In this document: piece after piece, positions 24,758 to 32,601 of the stretch | Layout: the number at the start of each line of letters is the position of its first letter | How positions within the stretch are numbered: position 1 is the first letter of the stretch | Assembly (NCBI GenBank): GCA_014656015.1 | Contig: BNBP01000053.1 | Span: forward strand, 1 to 49,347 | Reading direction: 5' to 3' | DNA: 49,347 nt | Source: Streptomyces griseoaurantiacus | Lineage (GTDB): Bacteria; Actinomycetota; Actinomycetes; Streptomycetales; Streptomycetaceae | Notes under the pieces: generated by a model | What the model saw: the letters and a program-made list of their open reading frames with translations, nothing else | What the model was told of the DNA's origin: nothing | Databases searched by the model: none | Made by a program: the position numbers and the translations under genes

Positions 24758-26959
24758 TCAGCGGTTCCGGTCGAGGGTGAGGGCGAACAGTTTCAGCCGG
24801 GGCTCGTCCGGAAGCGTGATCGAGGCGACCGTACGGTCCGGGTCCAGCGCGAGCGTGCGCGCGAAGATGCTGACGGCCGGGCCCTCGCGGCCCGTCCCCG
24901 CCCGGTACCGGTACGGCGCCGCCACCGCGAGCGCCTCCCCGGGCTGCGGCTGCGCCGCCCAGTCGCTGAACCGCAGCGGCAGCTCGGCGGTGGTGCCGTC
25001 GGTGTAGGCGACGGTCGCGGTCGCCTCGACGGCGCCGCTGGAGGCGGCTCCCAGCAGATGCAGTTCCCGGGCCCGCAGCCCGGGCAGCTCCAGTGACTGC
25101 CCCCGTGCGGTGAGGGCGTTGCGGTCGCCCTCGGCCGAGGAGGGGAACACGAACGGCGCCCCACCGAGTACGGCCGGCCCGGCGGCGGGCACGGTCTCGG
25201 CGGCGTAGCTCCAGCCCAGGCCGTCGAAGTCGCCGTCGTCCGGGTGCTCCGCGCTCGCGATCGCGTCGCGGTCCAAGGCGCCGCTCAGGTTCACCGGGCA
25301 GGAGTCCCCGGACTCTCCGCAGCCCAGCCGGCGGACGTCCAGGACGGCCGTCCGTGACCGTCGCCGCCCGTCGCGGGCGGCGACCGTGATCCGGACCTGG
25401 TGCTCGCCGGCCCTCAGCCCGGCCGCTACGGGGACGTCCTGTGTCACGTCCACCTGCGCGAAGCGGCCGTCACTGCGCACGGCGAAGGGTTGTGTGTGGC
25501 GCGTGCCGCCGAGGGTCGTGGTGAGGGTGCCGCGGACCGTGCCCGGGCCCTGGACGGTCGCCCGGGTGCGGAAGGAGACGGTGGTGGCGCGGCCGGCGAG
25601 GGTGACGGCCCGACCGGGGGTGGTGGTGAGCGAGAGGGAGCGCGCGGGGTGGTGGGGCGGCGTGGGCCGCACCGGGCCCGGGCGGCCGAGCAGGTCCAGG
25701 TCCACGGCGTCGCCCATGGCGCGCAGTCCGGCGTCGTTGGGGTGCAGGTGGTCGCCGCTGTCGTACATGGGCAGCATGCGGTGCGGGTCGGCCTGGTCAC
25801 GGACGGCGGCGTCGAAGTCGACCATCCCGTCGAGGACCCCGCCGGCCCCGGTCCCGCCGTTCTCGCGGATCCACGTGTTCACGGTGTTCCGGGCGGCCTC
25901 CTGCTCCGGGCTGTACGTGCGCCACCCCTCGAAGGGGATGAGGGTGCCGCCCAGGACGCGCAGCCCGGCGGCGTGCGCGCGGTCGGCGATCTCGCGCAGG
26001 CCCGCGACGATCTCGTCCGCGCTGCCCTCGTCCGGGATCCGCTGGATGTCGTTGATGCCTTCGAGCACGATCACCGTCCGGACGCCCGCGCGGCGCAGCA
26101 CGTCGCGGTCCAGCCGGTCCTTGGCGCTGGGCCCGGTGCCCTCGTGCAGGACGCGGTTGCCGCTGATGCCCGCGTTGAGCACACCGAATCCGCGGGCCGG
26201 GCCGTGGCTCGCGCGCAGCCGCTCCGCAAGGCGGTCCGGCCAGCGCCGGTCGGTGTCGGGCGTCGAGGCGATCCCGTCGGTGATGGAGTCGCCGAGGGCG
26301 ACGACGGCGCCGCTGCCCGTCGCGTACTCGGGGCGGCCCGGCTGGACGTCGACCTCGCTGACGTAGTGCCAGGACCGGGTCGTCGAGGGCAGTGCGTCGC
26401 CCCCCGTGTCGCCCGCGTGGTCGGTGCCGTCGGTGGCGTAGTAGGAGGTGGTCAGGGCGTCGGTGTGCCGGGTGACCGGCCCGGAGGGTTCGGGGGTGTA
26501 GGTGGTGACGAACAGGTCGGTGGCCGCGGCGAGGGGGAGGGAGACCGGATCGCTGTAGACCTCGGCGCCCGCGGGGACGGTGACCGCCCGGTTCCCCCCG
26601 AAGGTGAGGTGGCGCAGGGTGCCGGGGGCGAGCGCGGCGCTGCCGGGCATCTTCTGCAGCCCCACGGTGGTGTGCGCGAACAGCACCGGCCGGGTGCCGA
26701 GGGCGTTGGAGAGTTTGACGCGGACACGGTCGCCGCCGACGCTCGTGCGGACGAGGTTGCGGATCGTGTACCCGGCGTATCCGGTGTCGCTCGCCGTGCC
26801 TGCGGCCGCGGCCGCCCAGGTGCCGGTCCAGGTTCCGTGTTCCGCCCTCGCCGCCGAGGGGGCGGCGACAGCGGCGGCGGGCGTGGGGAGGGCCACGGCG
26901 CTCGCGGGGAGGGCCGCGGTCGTCAGGAGCAGCGCGAGAAGGGTGGCGCATCTTCGCAT
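24758..26959 (-). CDS. Secreted SGNH/GDSL hydrolase with C-terminal accessory domain
   Basis: The 733-aa protein starts at ATG 26959, chosen because GGAGGG lies about 7 nt upstream. A Sec signal peptide covers residues 1-39 or so (MRRC, hydrophobic core, AAPSAARA). After a galactose-binding-like beta region (45-205) comes the SGNH catalytic domain with block I GDSITDG (Ser225 nucleophile), an AGISGNR block, LEGINDI block III, and the DHLHPNDAG block with the catalytic His. The C-terminal 300 residues form a beta-rich domain with two Cys in LGCGESGDSC. It probably deacetylates or de-esterifies a polysaccharide or lipid outside the cell. A perfect LacI-type palindrome lies 25 nt upstream, suggesting sugar control. 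Confidence 0.9.
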   Translation of the reverse strand: MRRCATLLALLLTTAALPASAVALPTPAAAVAAPSAARAEHGTWTGTWAAAAAGTASDTGYAGYTIRNLVRTSVGGDRVRVKLSNALGTRPVLFAHTTVGLQKMPGSAALAPGTLRHLTFGGNRAVTVPAGAEVYSDPVSLPLAAATDLFVTTYTPEPSGPVTRHTDALTTSYYATDGTDHAGDTGGDALPSTTRSWHYVSEVDVQPGRPEYATGSGAVVALGDSITDGIASTPDTDRRWPDRLAERLRASHGPARGFGVLNAGISGNRVLHEGTGPSAKDRLDRDVLRRAGVRTVIVLEGINDIQRIPDEGSADEIVAGLREIADRAHAAGLRVLGGTLIPFEGWRTYSPEQEAARNTVNTWIRENGGTGAGGVLDGMVDFDAAVRDQADPHRMLPMYDSGDHLHPNDAGLRAMGDAVDLDLLGRPGPVRPTPPHHPARSLSLTTTPGRAVTLAGRATTVSFRTRATVQGPGTVRGTLTTTLGGTRHTQPFAVRSDGRFAQVDVTQDVPVAAGLRAGEHQVRITVAARDGRRRSRTAVLDVRRLGCGESGDSCPVNLSGALDRDAIASAEHPDDGDFDGLGWSYAAETVPAAGPAVLGGAPFVFPSSAEGDRNALTARGQSLELPGLRARELHLLGAASSGAVEATATVAYTDGTTAELPLRFSDWAAQPQPGEALAVAAPYRYRAGTGREGPAVSIFARTLALDPDRTVASITLPDEPRLKLFALTLDRNR

Positions 26960-26983
26960 GGACGTTCCCTCCACAGACGGAAA

Positions 26984-26995
26984 GACAACGTTGTC
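26984..26995. promoter_or_regulatory. LacI-family-type operator upstream of the SGNH hydrolase
   Basis: GACAACGTTGTC is a perfect 12-bp palindrome with the central CG typical of LacI/GalR operators, 25 bp before the hydrolase ATG. It implies control by a LacI-type repressor, none of which is encoded in this window. Confidence 0.6.
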
Positions 26996-27097
26996 AAGCC
27001 TCAGGCAAGTTATCCGCGCTCCTCACGCCCGGTCAATCCCCGTGCGCGCAAAGGCTGTTGGCGACAAGGACGGGCCGGGACCGCCCACGCCGCGCCT

Positions 27098-27139
27098 CAC
27101 CCGTCGACCTTCCCGGCCCACCCGTCGGCCTTCCCGCCC
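27098..27139. repeat. Two tandem 21-bp repeats
   Basis: Units at 27098-27118 and 27119-27139 share CACCCGTCG.CCTTCCCG.CC with two differences. They lie just downstream of the TetR gene stop (27158, minus strand). No hairpin is obvious, and the role is unknown. Confidence 0.65.
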
Positions 27140-27157
27140 CTCCCGCGGGCGGCCGTC

Positions 27158-27745
27158 TCAGTCGGGGGTGACGGCTCTGCGGACGCAGTCGCGCAGGAGC
27201 GCCCGCCGCCGCTCGTGCACGTCCTCGGGCTCCTGATCGTCGGCCGCGTAGACGTTGCTCACGGGCGACCAGGCCATGGACATGGCGATGACCAGGGCCA
27301 TGAGGTCGAACGGGTCGCCCGGCCGGACCCGCCCGGCGGCCTGCGCCTCGGCGATGGCCGCGAGCTTGCGGTCGTCGTACTGCTCGTGGGTCTCGACCAG
27401 GTGCCCGGCGGGCCGGCGCTCCAGCCGGGTCCAGGTCGCGAGCCGGATGAGGTCCGGGCGGCGCAGATACTCGTCGTAGAGGCGCACGGCCCAGCCCGGG
27501 AGGTCGTCCGCGTCGATCGGCACGACGTCGGTGATGCGCTCCAGCGAGCCGAGGAAGATCGCGTCGAAGAGACGCTCCTTGTCACCGAAGTAGGCGTAGA
27601 GCTGCGCCTTGTTGGTGCGTGCCGCCGCGACGATGCGCTCGATGCGCGCCCCCGCGATGCCGTGGCGGGCGAACTCCTCCGTGGCGGCGTCGAGGATGCG
27701 CCGGTAGGTCGCGGCACCACGTGCGGTCTGGGGTTGTTCCGGCAT
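27158..27745 (-). CDS. TetR family transcriptional regulator (divergent to alcohol dehydrogenase)
   Basis: The 195-aa protein starts at ATG 27745; the open frame extends further upstream, but that would overlap the operators and the next gene. The DNA-binding domain is at about residues 10-56, with YRRILDAATEEFARHGIAGA and ARTNKAQLYAYFGDKERLFD. The C-terminal domain has the TetR_C_17-like pattern DEYLRRPDLIRLATWTRLER. It is divergent from the zinc alcohol dehydrogenase gene with 104 bp between, and two near-identical GAACAGTTKGTTTG elements sit symmetrically 20 bp from each start. It therefore very likely represses itself and the dehydrogenase. Confidence 0.92.
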   Translation of the reverse strand: MPEQPQTARGAATYRRILDAATEEFARHGIAGARIERIVAAARTNKAQLYAYFGDKERLFDAIFLGSLERITDVVPIDADDLPGWAVRLYDEYLRRPDLIRLATWTRLERRPAGHLVETHEQYDDRKLAAIAEAQAAGRVRPGDPFDLMALVIAMSMAWSPVSNVYAADDQEPEDVHERRRALLRDCVRRAVTPD

Positions 27746-27765
27746 GGGCCGCAGCCTATCAAACA

Positions 27766-27779
27766 GAACAGTTGGTTTG
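27766..27779. promoter_or_regulatory. Operator copy 1 for the TetR regulator
   Basis: GAACAGTTGGTTTG lies 20 bp upstream of the TetR start. It differs from copy 2 at one base and is 51 bp (about five helical turns) away from it, on the same face of the DNA. Confidence 0.6.
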
Positions 27780-27816
27780 CTTTGCGCCCTCACCGCACCT
27801 AGGCTCCGGATAGACC

Positions 27817-27830
27817 GAACAGTTTGTTTG
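27817..27830. promoter_or_regulatory. Operator copy 2 for the TetR regulator
   Basis: GAACAGTTTGTTTG lies 19 bp upstream of the dehydrogenase GTG start, contains AACA-GTT-TGTT dyad symmetry, and is immediately followed by the ribosome-binding site GAGGAAGG. A bound repressor would block the dehydrogenase gene directly. Confidence 0.6.
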
Positions 27831-27849
27831 TCGAGGAAGGCCTGAGACT

Positions 27850-28890
27850 GTGCGAACGACCCCCGGATGGCGGGCCACCGGCCCCGGCACACTGCGGCGC
27901 ACTCCCCTGCACCGCCGCGACCTGCGTGCGGACGACCTCGCGGTGCGCGTGGATTACTGCGGGCTGTGCCACACCGATCTGCACGCCGTGCGCGGCCACT
28001 CCCCCGACGCGCCGCAACCCCTCGTGCCGGGGCACGAGTTCACCGGCGTGGTGACCGAGACCGGGAGCGGGGTGACGGCCTTCTCGGTCGGCGACCCCGT
28101 CGCCGTCGGCAACATCGTCGACTCCTGCGGCACCTGCCCCATGTGCGAGGCGGGACAGGAGAACTTCTGCCATTCCTTCCCCACCCTCACCTACGGCGGT
28201 ACGGACCGCCGGGACGGGTCGACCACCCTGGGCGGTTTCTCCCGCGAGTACGTCGTGCGCGAGGCGTTCGCCTACGCGCTCCCCGCGGGCCTGGATCCCG
28301 CCGCGGCCGCCCCGCTGCTGTGCGCGGGCGTCACCGTCTGGGAGCCCCTGCGGTCCCTGGGAGTGGGGCCGGGCAGCCGTGTCGCGGTGGCCGGACTCGG
28401 CGGTCTTGGGCACCTCGCGGTCAAGCTCGCGGTGGCGCTGGGCGCGGAGACGACCGTCCTCAGCCGCACCGAGGCCAAACGGGAGGATGCCCTCCGGCTC
28501 GGTGCGCGGGAGCTGATCGCCGCCACGGACACCGCACGCATGGCCGCGGCCCGGGACGGATTCGACGTCGTCCTCGACACGATCTCCGCGCCCCACGATC
28601 CCGCCCCCCACCTGCGGCTGGTGGCGATGGACGGCACGCTCTGCCTCCTCGGCCACCTGGGCCGGATCACCGTCGAGGTCATGGATCTGCTCGTCGGCCG
28701 CAAGAGGCTCGGTTCCGCGGGCAGCGGTGGCCGCCGCGCGACGGCCGAGATGCTGCGCTTCTGCACCGAGCACGGCATCACCGCCGACGTCGAGGTGCTT
28801 CCCTCGGCGCGGATCCACACGGCGCTCGACCGCCTCGCCCGCGACGACGTCCGCCACCGCTTCGTCCTGGACATGTCCGACCTGGACTGA
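27850..28890 (+). CDS. Zinc-dependent NAD(P) alcohol dehydrogenase (CAD/YahK-like)
   Basis: The 346-aa medium-chain dehydrogenase has all zinc ligands: catalytic Cys37 and His62, with the third ligand Cys in PLLCAGVTVWEPL; structural Cys93, Cys96, Cys99 and Cys107. The cofactor loop GLGGLGHLAVKLA lies near residue 180, and the following SRTEAKRED resembles NADP-preferring cinnamyl-alcohol-dehydrogenase types. It should reduce aldehydes with NADPH. The start is GTG 27850 with GAGGAAGG 9 nt upstream. It is controlled by the divergent TetR through the paired operators. Confidence 0.92.
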   Translation: MRTTPGWRATGPGTLRRTPLHRRDLRADDLAVRVDYCGLCHTDLHAVRGHSPDAPQPLVPGHEFTGVVTETGSGVTAFSVGDPVAVGNIVDSCGTCPMCEAGQENFCHSFPTLTYGGTDRRDGSTTLGGFSREYVVREAFAYALPAGLDPAAAAPLLCAGVTVWEPLRSLGVGPGSRVAVAGLGGLGHLAVKLAVALGAETTVLSRTEAKREDALRLGARELIAATDTARMAAARDGFDVVLDTISAPHDPAPHLRLVAMDGTLCLLGHLGRITVEVMDLLVGRKRLGSAGSGGRRATAEMLRFCTEHGITADVEVLPSARIHTALDRLARDDVRHRFVLDMSDLD

Positions 28891-28903
28891 GCGCCCGCCT
28901 TCC

Positions 28904-30811
28904 TCAGGGAAGCCGACGGCAGAGCAGCGCGTCGGGGCGGCCCGCGCTGCCCACACGGGTGGTGAACGCGATACCGGCGGCGTACTCGCCGTCGGCGCAC
29001 TGGCCCTTGTAGTGGCCCGAGGCGAAGTCGCCGCCGGAGTCGGGCCGGTTGTCGGACCGGTCGAACCAGACCGTGCGCCCTCCGGTGCCGAGCGAGGTGC
29101 GGGCGGGGACGCACAGGGCGGCCGAGGTGCGGTCGCCGCGGCGGCTGTAGCCGATGAGGTAGGAGTCGGAGGGGCACTGGAACTTCGTGTAGCCGCCCGC
29201 CCAGTCACCGCCCTGCGGCACGTACCGCTCGTCGGTCACCACCGTCCGGGCGTCCCCGGCGGCGCGCAGGTCGCCGGCGCCCGTGTCGGTGCACAGGCCC
29301 CGGCCCCCGGAGTGACTCAGGCCGATCAGCCGCAGTCCGTCGGGGCAGGCGGCCTTGTAGGCGCCCGGGTCCCAGTCGCCGGTGGCCCGTACCCGCAGCG
29401 ACTGCACCTGGTCGCCGTGGTCGGTGCTGAGCATGCGCCACGCGGGCACCGGGGCGACGGGGCCGGTGCGGCCCGGCGAGGTCATCAGACGGTCCCACCC
29501 GGTGCGGCGCCAGTCGCCTCCGTCCAGCACTCCGTGCCGGTGGCCGTCGGTGTCGTAGCGCAGCAGCGCCCAGTCGTCGTGTCCCTCCCAGCCGACCAGC
29601 GGCCAGTAGGCGAAGTCGGCGTCCTGGTCGGCGAAGTAGTCGGTGATCCGGCCGAACCAGGTGCGGGCGGCGCCGTTCGTCTCGCCCGAGCCGATGCCGA
29701 ACTCGCTGATCCACACGGGGGCCGTGTAGTGCCGGCCGGTGTCCTGCGAGACGAAGAACGCCTCGTCGTACAGGGCCTGCCGCAGTTCCTGCTCGGTGAG
29801 GTCCTGGTAGCGGGGGTCGCTGGTCTCGCCGAGGCCGGTGGCTCCGCTGTGATGGGGGCCGGTGTAGCCGTAGAAGTGCGCGGAGTAGACCAGTTTGTCG
29901 CTCTCGACGAGGGTGTGCGAGAGGGTGCGGGCGGGGGTGAGCGTCGGGCGGCCGTGCGGGAACCCGTCGACGGGCAGTCCGGTCCAGTTGATGCCCTCGA
30001 TGACGACGAGGAGGTCGGGGTCGCCCTCGGTGAGGATCCGGTCGGCGGCCCACTGTGCGGCGGCGTACCAGTCGTAGTCGTCGCCGCCGCCCCAGTCGGG
30101 GTCGTGCAGCACGTCCCGGCGCACCTCGTTGTACAGGTCGGCGCCCACCACCCGGGGGTCGTCGGCGTAGCGGCGGGCCATGAAGACCCAGTCGTCGGTC
30201 CAGCGCCGGGTGTCCTGGCCGCTGTTCCAGCGTTCGTTGCCGTCCAGGCCGCAGCACCAGCGGGAGGTGTTGGTGTGGTTGTTGAGCACGACCGCGAAGT
30301 CCTCGGAGGTGAGGGCGGCGACGACCGCGTCGAAGACCTGAAGGGGGGTCCTGCCGCGCAGTGCGGGGTTGGCCGCGACGGCGGAGTCCGGTACGGGGTC
30401 GGTGGTGTGGATCATCTCGTTGGAGAACGGCAGCCGGACGCTGTTGATGCCGAGCGCGTGGAAGTCGGCGAGCAGGGTGGGCAGGGGTACGCGGTCGAGG
30501 CCGAGGGGTATGCCGTGGGAGTCCTGTCCGGCGTGGTGCCGGGCGGGGTCGGCCTTGTCGCCGCTGCCGGTCCAGGAGCCCTGTGCCCCGTCCCAGTTGG
30601 CCGACTTCAGCCGGAAGCGGTTGCCGGCCGCGTCGACGATGTAACGGCCGCGGGTGGACAGGGGCGGCTGCCAGGTGCCGGTGGCCGCCTTCGGCGCGGT
30701 GGGCGCCGGGGACGGGTCCGGCGTGGCGGCGAGGGCACCGGGGGCGGTGGCCGTCAGGAGCACGGCCGAGAGCACACATGTCAGGTACTTGACAATACGT
30801 GGAATCGACAT
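28904..30811 (-). CDS. Secreted glycoside hydrolase family 5 enzyme with three-repeat C-terminal module
   Basis: The 635-aa protein has a signal peptide (cleavage near Ala29) and a Pro/Thr linker. A GH5-type barrel (about 50-445) carries the acid/base Glu229 in LYNEVRRD and the nucleophile Glu370 in VWISEFGIG, with NNHTNTS and HFYGY as further barrel strands. GH5 members cleave beta-1,4-glucans, mannans or related glycans; the specificity is not readable here. Residues 478-635 hold three Cys-paired repeats with the pattern GD(W/F)...YK..CP (Cys489/507, 546/567, 605/631), a possible sugar-binding or wall-binding module. The ATG is preceded by GGTAGGGGACC. Its end is 13 bp from the convergent dehydrogenase stop. 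Confidence 0.88.
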   Translation of the reverse strand: MSIPRIVKYLTCVLSAVLLTATAPGALAATPDPSPAPTAPKAATGTWQPPLSTRGRYIVDAAGNRFRLKSANWDGAQGSWTGSGDKADPARHHAGQDSHGIPLGLDRVPLPTLLADFHALGINSVRLPFSNEMIHTTDPVPDSAVAANPALRGRTPLQVFDAVVAALTSEDFAVVLNNHTNTSRWCCGLDGNERWNSGQDTRRWTDDWVFMARRYADDPRVVGADLYNEVRRDVLHDPDWGGGDDYDWYAAAQWAADRILTEGDPDLLVVIEGINWTGLPVDGFPHGRPTLTPARTLSHTLVESDKLVYSAHFYGYTGPHHSGATGLGETSDPRYQDLTEQELRQALYDEAFFVSQDTGRHYTAPVWISEFGIGSGETNGAARTWFGRITDYFADQDADFAYWPLVGWEGHDDWALLRYDTDGHRHGVLDGGDWRRTGWDRLMTSPGRTGPVAPVPAWRMLSTDHGDQVQSLRVRATGDWDPGAYKAACPDGLRLIGLSHSGGRGLCTDTGAGDLRAAGDARTVVTDERYVPQGGDWAGGYTKFQCPSDSYLIGYSRRGDRTSAALCVPARTSLGTGGRTVWFDRSDNRPDSGGDFASGHYKGQCADGEYAAGIAFTTRVGSAGRPDALLCRRLP

Positions 30812-30942
30812 GGTCCCCTACCGGTGGATGGAAGACGGCGACCGCTGCGTCAACTGCCCCTGCGAAGCGGGCGGTTGAGCGGATGGTAGTCCTCTCGCGG
30901 CAGGGCGTCGACCGGGCGGACCACGGCACACGGCAGGACACC

Positions 30943-31788
30943 TCAGGGGGTGCCCCGGCGTACGGCCGTGGTGGCCAGCGTGGTGAAGCACGCCGTGAAG
31001 CGGCCGCCCAGAGCGTCGATGGCGCGGCCGACCGCGTCGAGGATGTCCTGCCGCCTGTCGGGAGGAAGCACGGTGAGCCCACCGGTGGTGGGGAGGAGGT
31101 CCAGCCACCGCTCGCGCGTGCAGGACCACTCCCAGTCGAAGCGCCACCGCTCCGGCTCCTCGAAGCGCCCCGTCGCACGGATGTCCTCGGCGATCCTCGC
31201 GTATCCCGCCAGGTACGTCTCCAGCGGCTGCCGCGCCGACCGGGTGCCGAAGGGCGAGTCCGGCGCCACCCGGCGGTACGCGGCGGCGAACGGCTCGGCG
31301 ACCTCGGCGGGTGGTTCGAGCACGTGCCCGAAGACCGCCAGGCGTCCGCGCGGCCGCAGCACCCGGGCCGCCTTCGCGGCACCGGCGGCCGGGTCCACCC
31401 AGTGCCAGGACTGGGCGGCGATCAGGGTGTCGAACAGCCGGCCGCCCGCCTCCCAGTCCTCGAAGGTCGCCACCTCGACCCGCAGGCCGCGCTCCCTGGC
31501 GACATCGGCCATCCGGGGATCGGGTTCGACGCCGAGCACCGCGCAACCGGCGGCCAGGAACTGGCGTCCCGCGATGCCCGTGCCGCAGCCGACGTCGAGC
31601 ACTTCGGGCCCGGGGCTCCCCTCGACGACCCGGCCCACCAGGGCCTCGGGATAGGCCGGCCGGGCCCGGTCGTAGCGTCGCGCGTCGGTGCCGAAGGACT
31701 CGGCCGTCCGCCGGAGCCCGTGCGGACGGGCCGGACCGGACCGCTCCCGCGGTGGTTCGGGCTGCTCGTGCGGCGATAGAGTGGGCAT
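30943..31788 (-). CDS. Class I SAM-dependent methyltransferase
   Basis: The 281-aa protein has SAM motif I VLDVGCGTGIAGRQFL at about residues 63-78, the acidic end of strand two in LGVEPDPRMAD, and motif post-I FDTLIAAQSWHWVDP, a pattern of the UbiE/Tam-like group that methylates small molecules. No substrate can be inferred. The ATG at 31788 sits inside a nested inverted repeat; its ribosome-binding site AAGGTG is formed by the centre of that repeat, so an occupied operator would also cover the start. It is divergent from a TetR regulator gene. Confidence 0.88.
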   Translation of the reverse strand: MPTLSPHEQPEPPRERSGPARPHGLRRTAESFGTDARRYDRARPAYPEALVGRVVEGSPGPEVLDVGCGTGIAGRQFLAAGCAVLGVEPDPRMADVARERGLRVEVATFEDWEAGGRLFDTLIAAQSWHWVDPAAGAAKAARVLRPRGRLAVFGHVLEPPAEVAEPFAAAYRRVAPDSPFGTRSARQPLETYLAGYARIAEDIRATGRFEEPERWRFDWEWSCTRERWLDLLPTTGGLTVLPPDRRQDILDAVGRAIDALGGRFTACFTTLATTAVRRGTP

Positions 31789-31816
31789 GCGCCCACCTTA
31801 GTGGGCGCATGCCCAC
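31781..31816. promoter_or_regulatory. Nested inverted repeat, probable double operator for the TetR / methyltransferase pair
   Basis: GTGGGCATGCGCCCAC (31781-31796) and its exact reverse complement GTGGGCGCATGCCCAC (31801-31816) flank CTTA. Each arm is also a near-palindrome with GTGGGC/GCCCAC ends. This can bind two regulator dimers and overlaps the methyltransferase start codon. Confidence 0.7.
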
Positions 31817-31857
31817 TTGTCAGCGGAACCGGGTCCTGGGCCCGAGGGGAGAGGCGC

Positions 31858-32460
31858 GTGCCTACCGGGGTGCATCTGCGCGACGCGCGACAGCAGTTGT
31901 TCGACGCCGCCGAGCGCGTACTGCTGCGGGACGGGCCCCACGCCTTGACCAGCCGGGCCGTCACCGAGGAGGCCTGCTGCGCCAAGGGCGTTTTGCACCG
32001 GCACTTCGCCGACTTCGACGCCTTCCTCACCGCGCTCGTGCTCGACCGGTCCGCGCGGCTGCGGGCGCAGGCGCGCGAGCTGCGGGAGGCCGTCGGCACC
32101 GGCACCGTGACCGACCACCTCACCGAGGCGCTGACCACCTTCTTCGGACCCGTTCCGGTCGCGATCATCCCGCTCGTCACCTTCCGCGAGGAGTTGCGCG
32201 CGCGGCTTCGGCGGGCCGCGCCCGGAGGCGGCCCGGCGATCCTCGCCCAGATCACCGAGGCGGTCGCCGCCCACCTGAGCGAAGAGCGCGACCTGGGCCG
32301 TGTCGCGGCCGACGCCGACATCGACTCGCTCGCCCTGTCCCTGGTGGGCGGCGGCCACCTGCTGTTCGCCGACCGCGACTCCGGCCCGCCGGCCAGGGAG
32401 GCCGTGCGTCAACTGGTCGCCACGGTGCTCGCCGATGTCGTGCGGCGGCGACCGGACTGA
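31858..32460 (+). CDS. TetR family transcriptional regulator
   Basis: The protein is 200 aa from GTG 31858, which follows the purine-rich GAGGGGAGAGG. A GTG at 31801 is in frame but lies within the operator repeat and is not favoured. The HTH domain spans about 7-53: ARQQLFDAAERVLLRDGPHA, SRAVTEEACCAKGVLHRHFADFDAF; the two Cys in the turn are unusual. The C-terminal half is a helical ligand domain with the common DIDSLALSLVGGGHLLFADR region. It most likely represses the divergent methyltransferase and itself. Confidence 0.9.
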   Translation: MPTGVHLRDARQQLFDAAERVLLRDGPHALTSRAVTEEACCAKGVLHRHFADFDAFLTALVLDRSARLRAQARELREAVGTGTVTDHLTEALTTFFGPVPVAIIPLVTFREELRARLRRAAPGGGPAILAQITEAVAAHLSEERDLGRVAADADIDSLALSLVGGGHLLFADRDSGPPAREAVRQLVATVLADVVRRRPD

Positions 32461-32541
32461 CCCTCGGCCGTCGGCCCGGGGGTCCTGCCCGATCAGTGGC
32501 ACTGTCTCCCGGGGCCTCGGGTCTCCGGTCCGGAGCGCGGA

Positions 32542-32580
32542 GCCCCGTGCCCCGGGCCTCGCAGGCCCGGGGCACGGGGC
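32542..32580. terminator. Strong bidirectional terminator
   Basis: A perfect 18-bp stem, left arm GCCCCGTGCCCCGGGCCT (32542-32559), right arm 32563-32580, with loop CGC, lies between the TetR gene stop (32460) and the convergent membrane protein stop (32602). It has no U tract. Confidence 0.85.
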
Positions 32581-32601
32581 GGCCCGGTGGGGTGGTCGGA
32601 T

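Noticed and set aside
31801..31857. Earlier GTG start for the TetR gene
   Set aside because: It would place the start inside the nested operator repeat, without a ribosome-binding site; GTG 31858 has a clear one.
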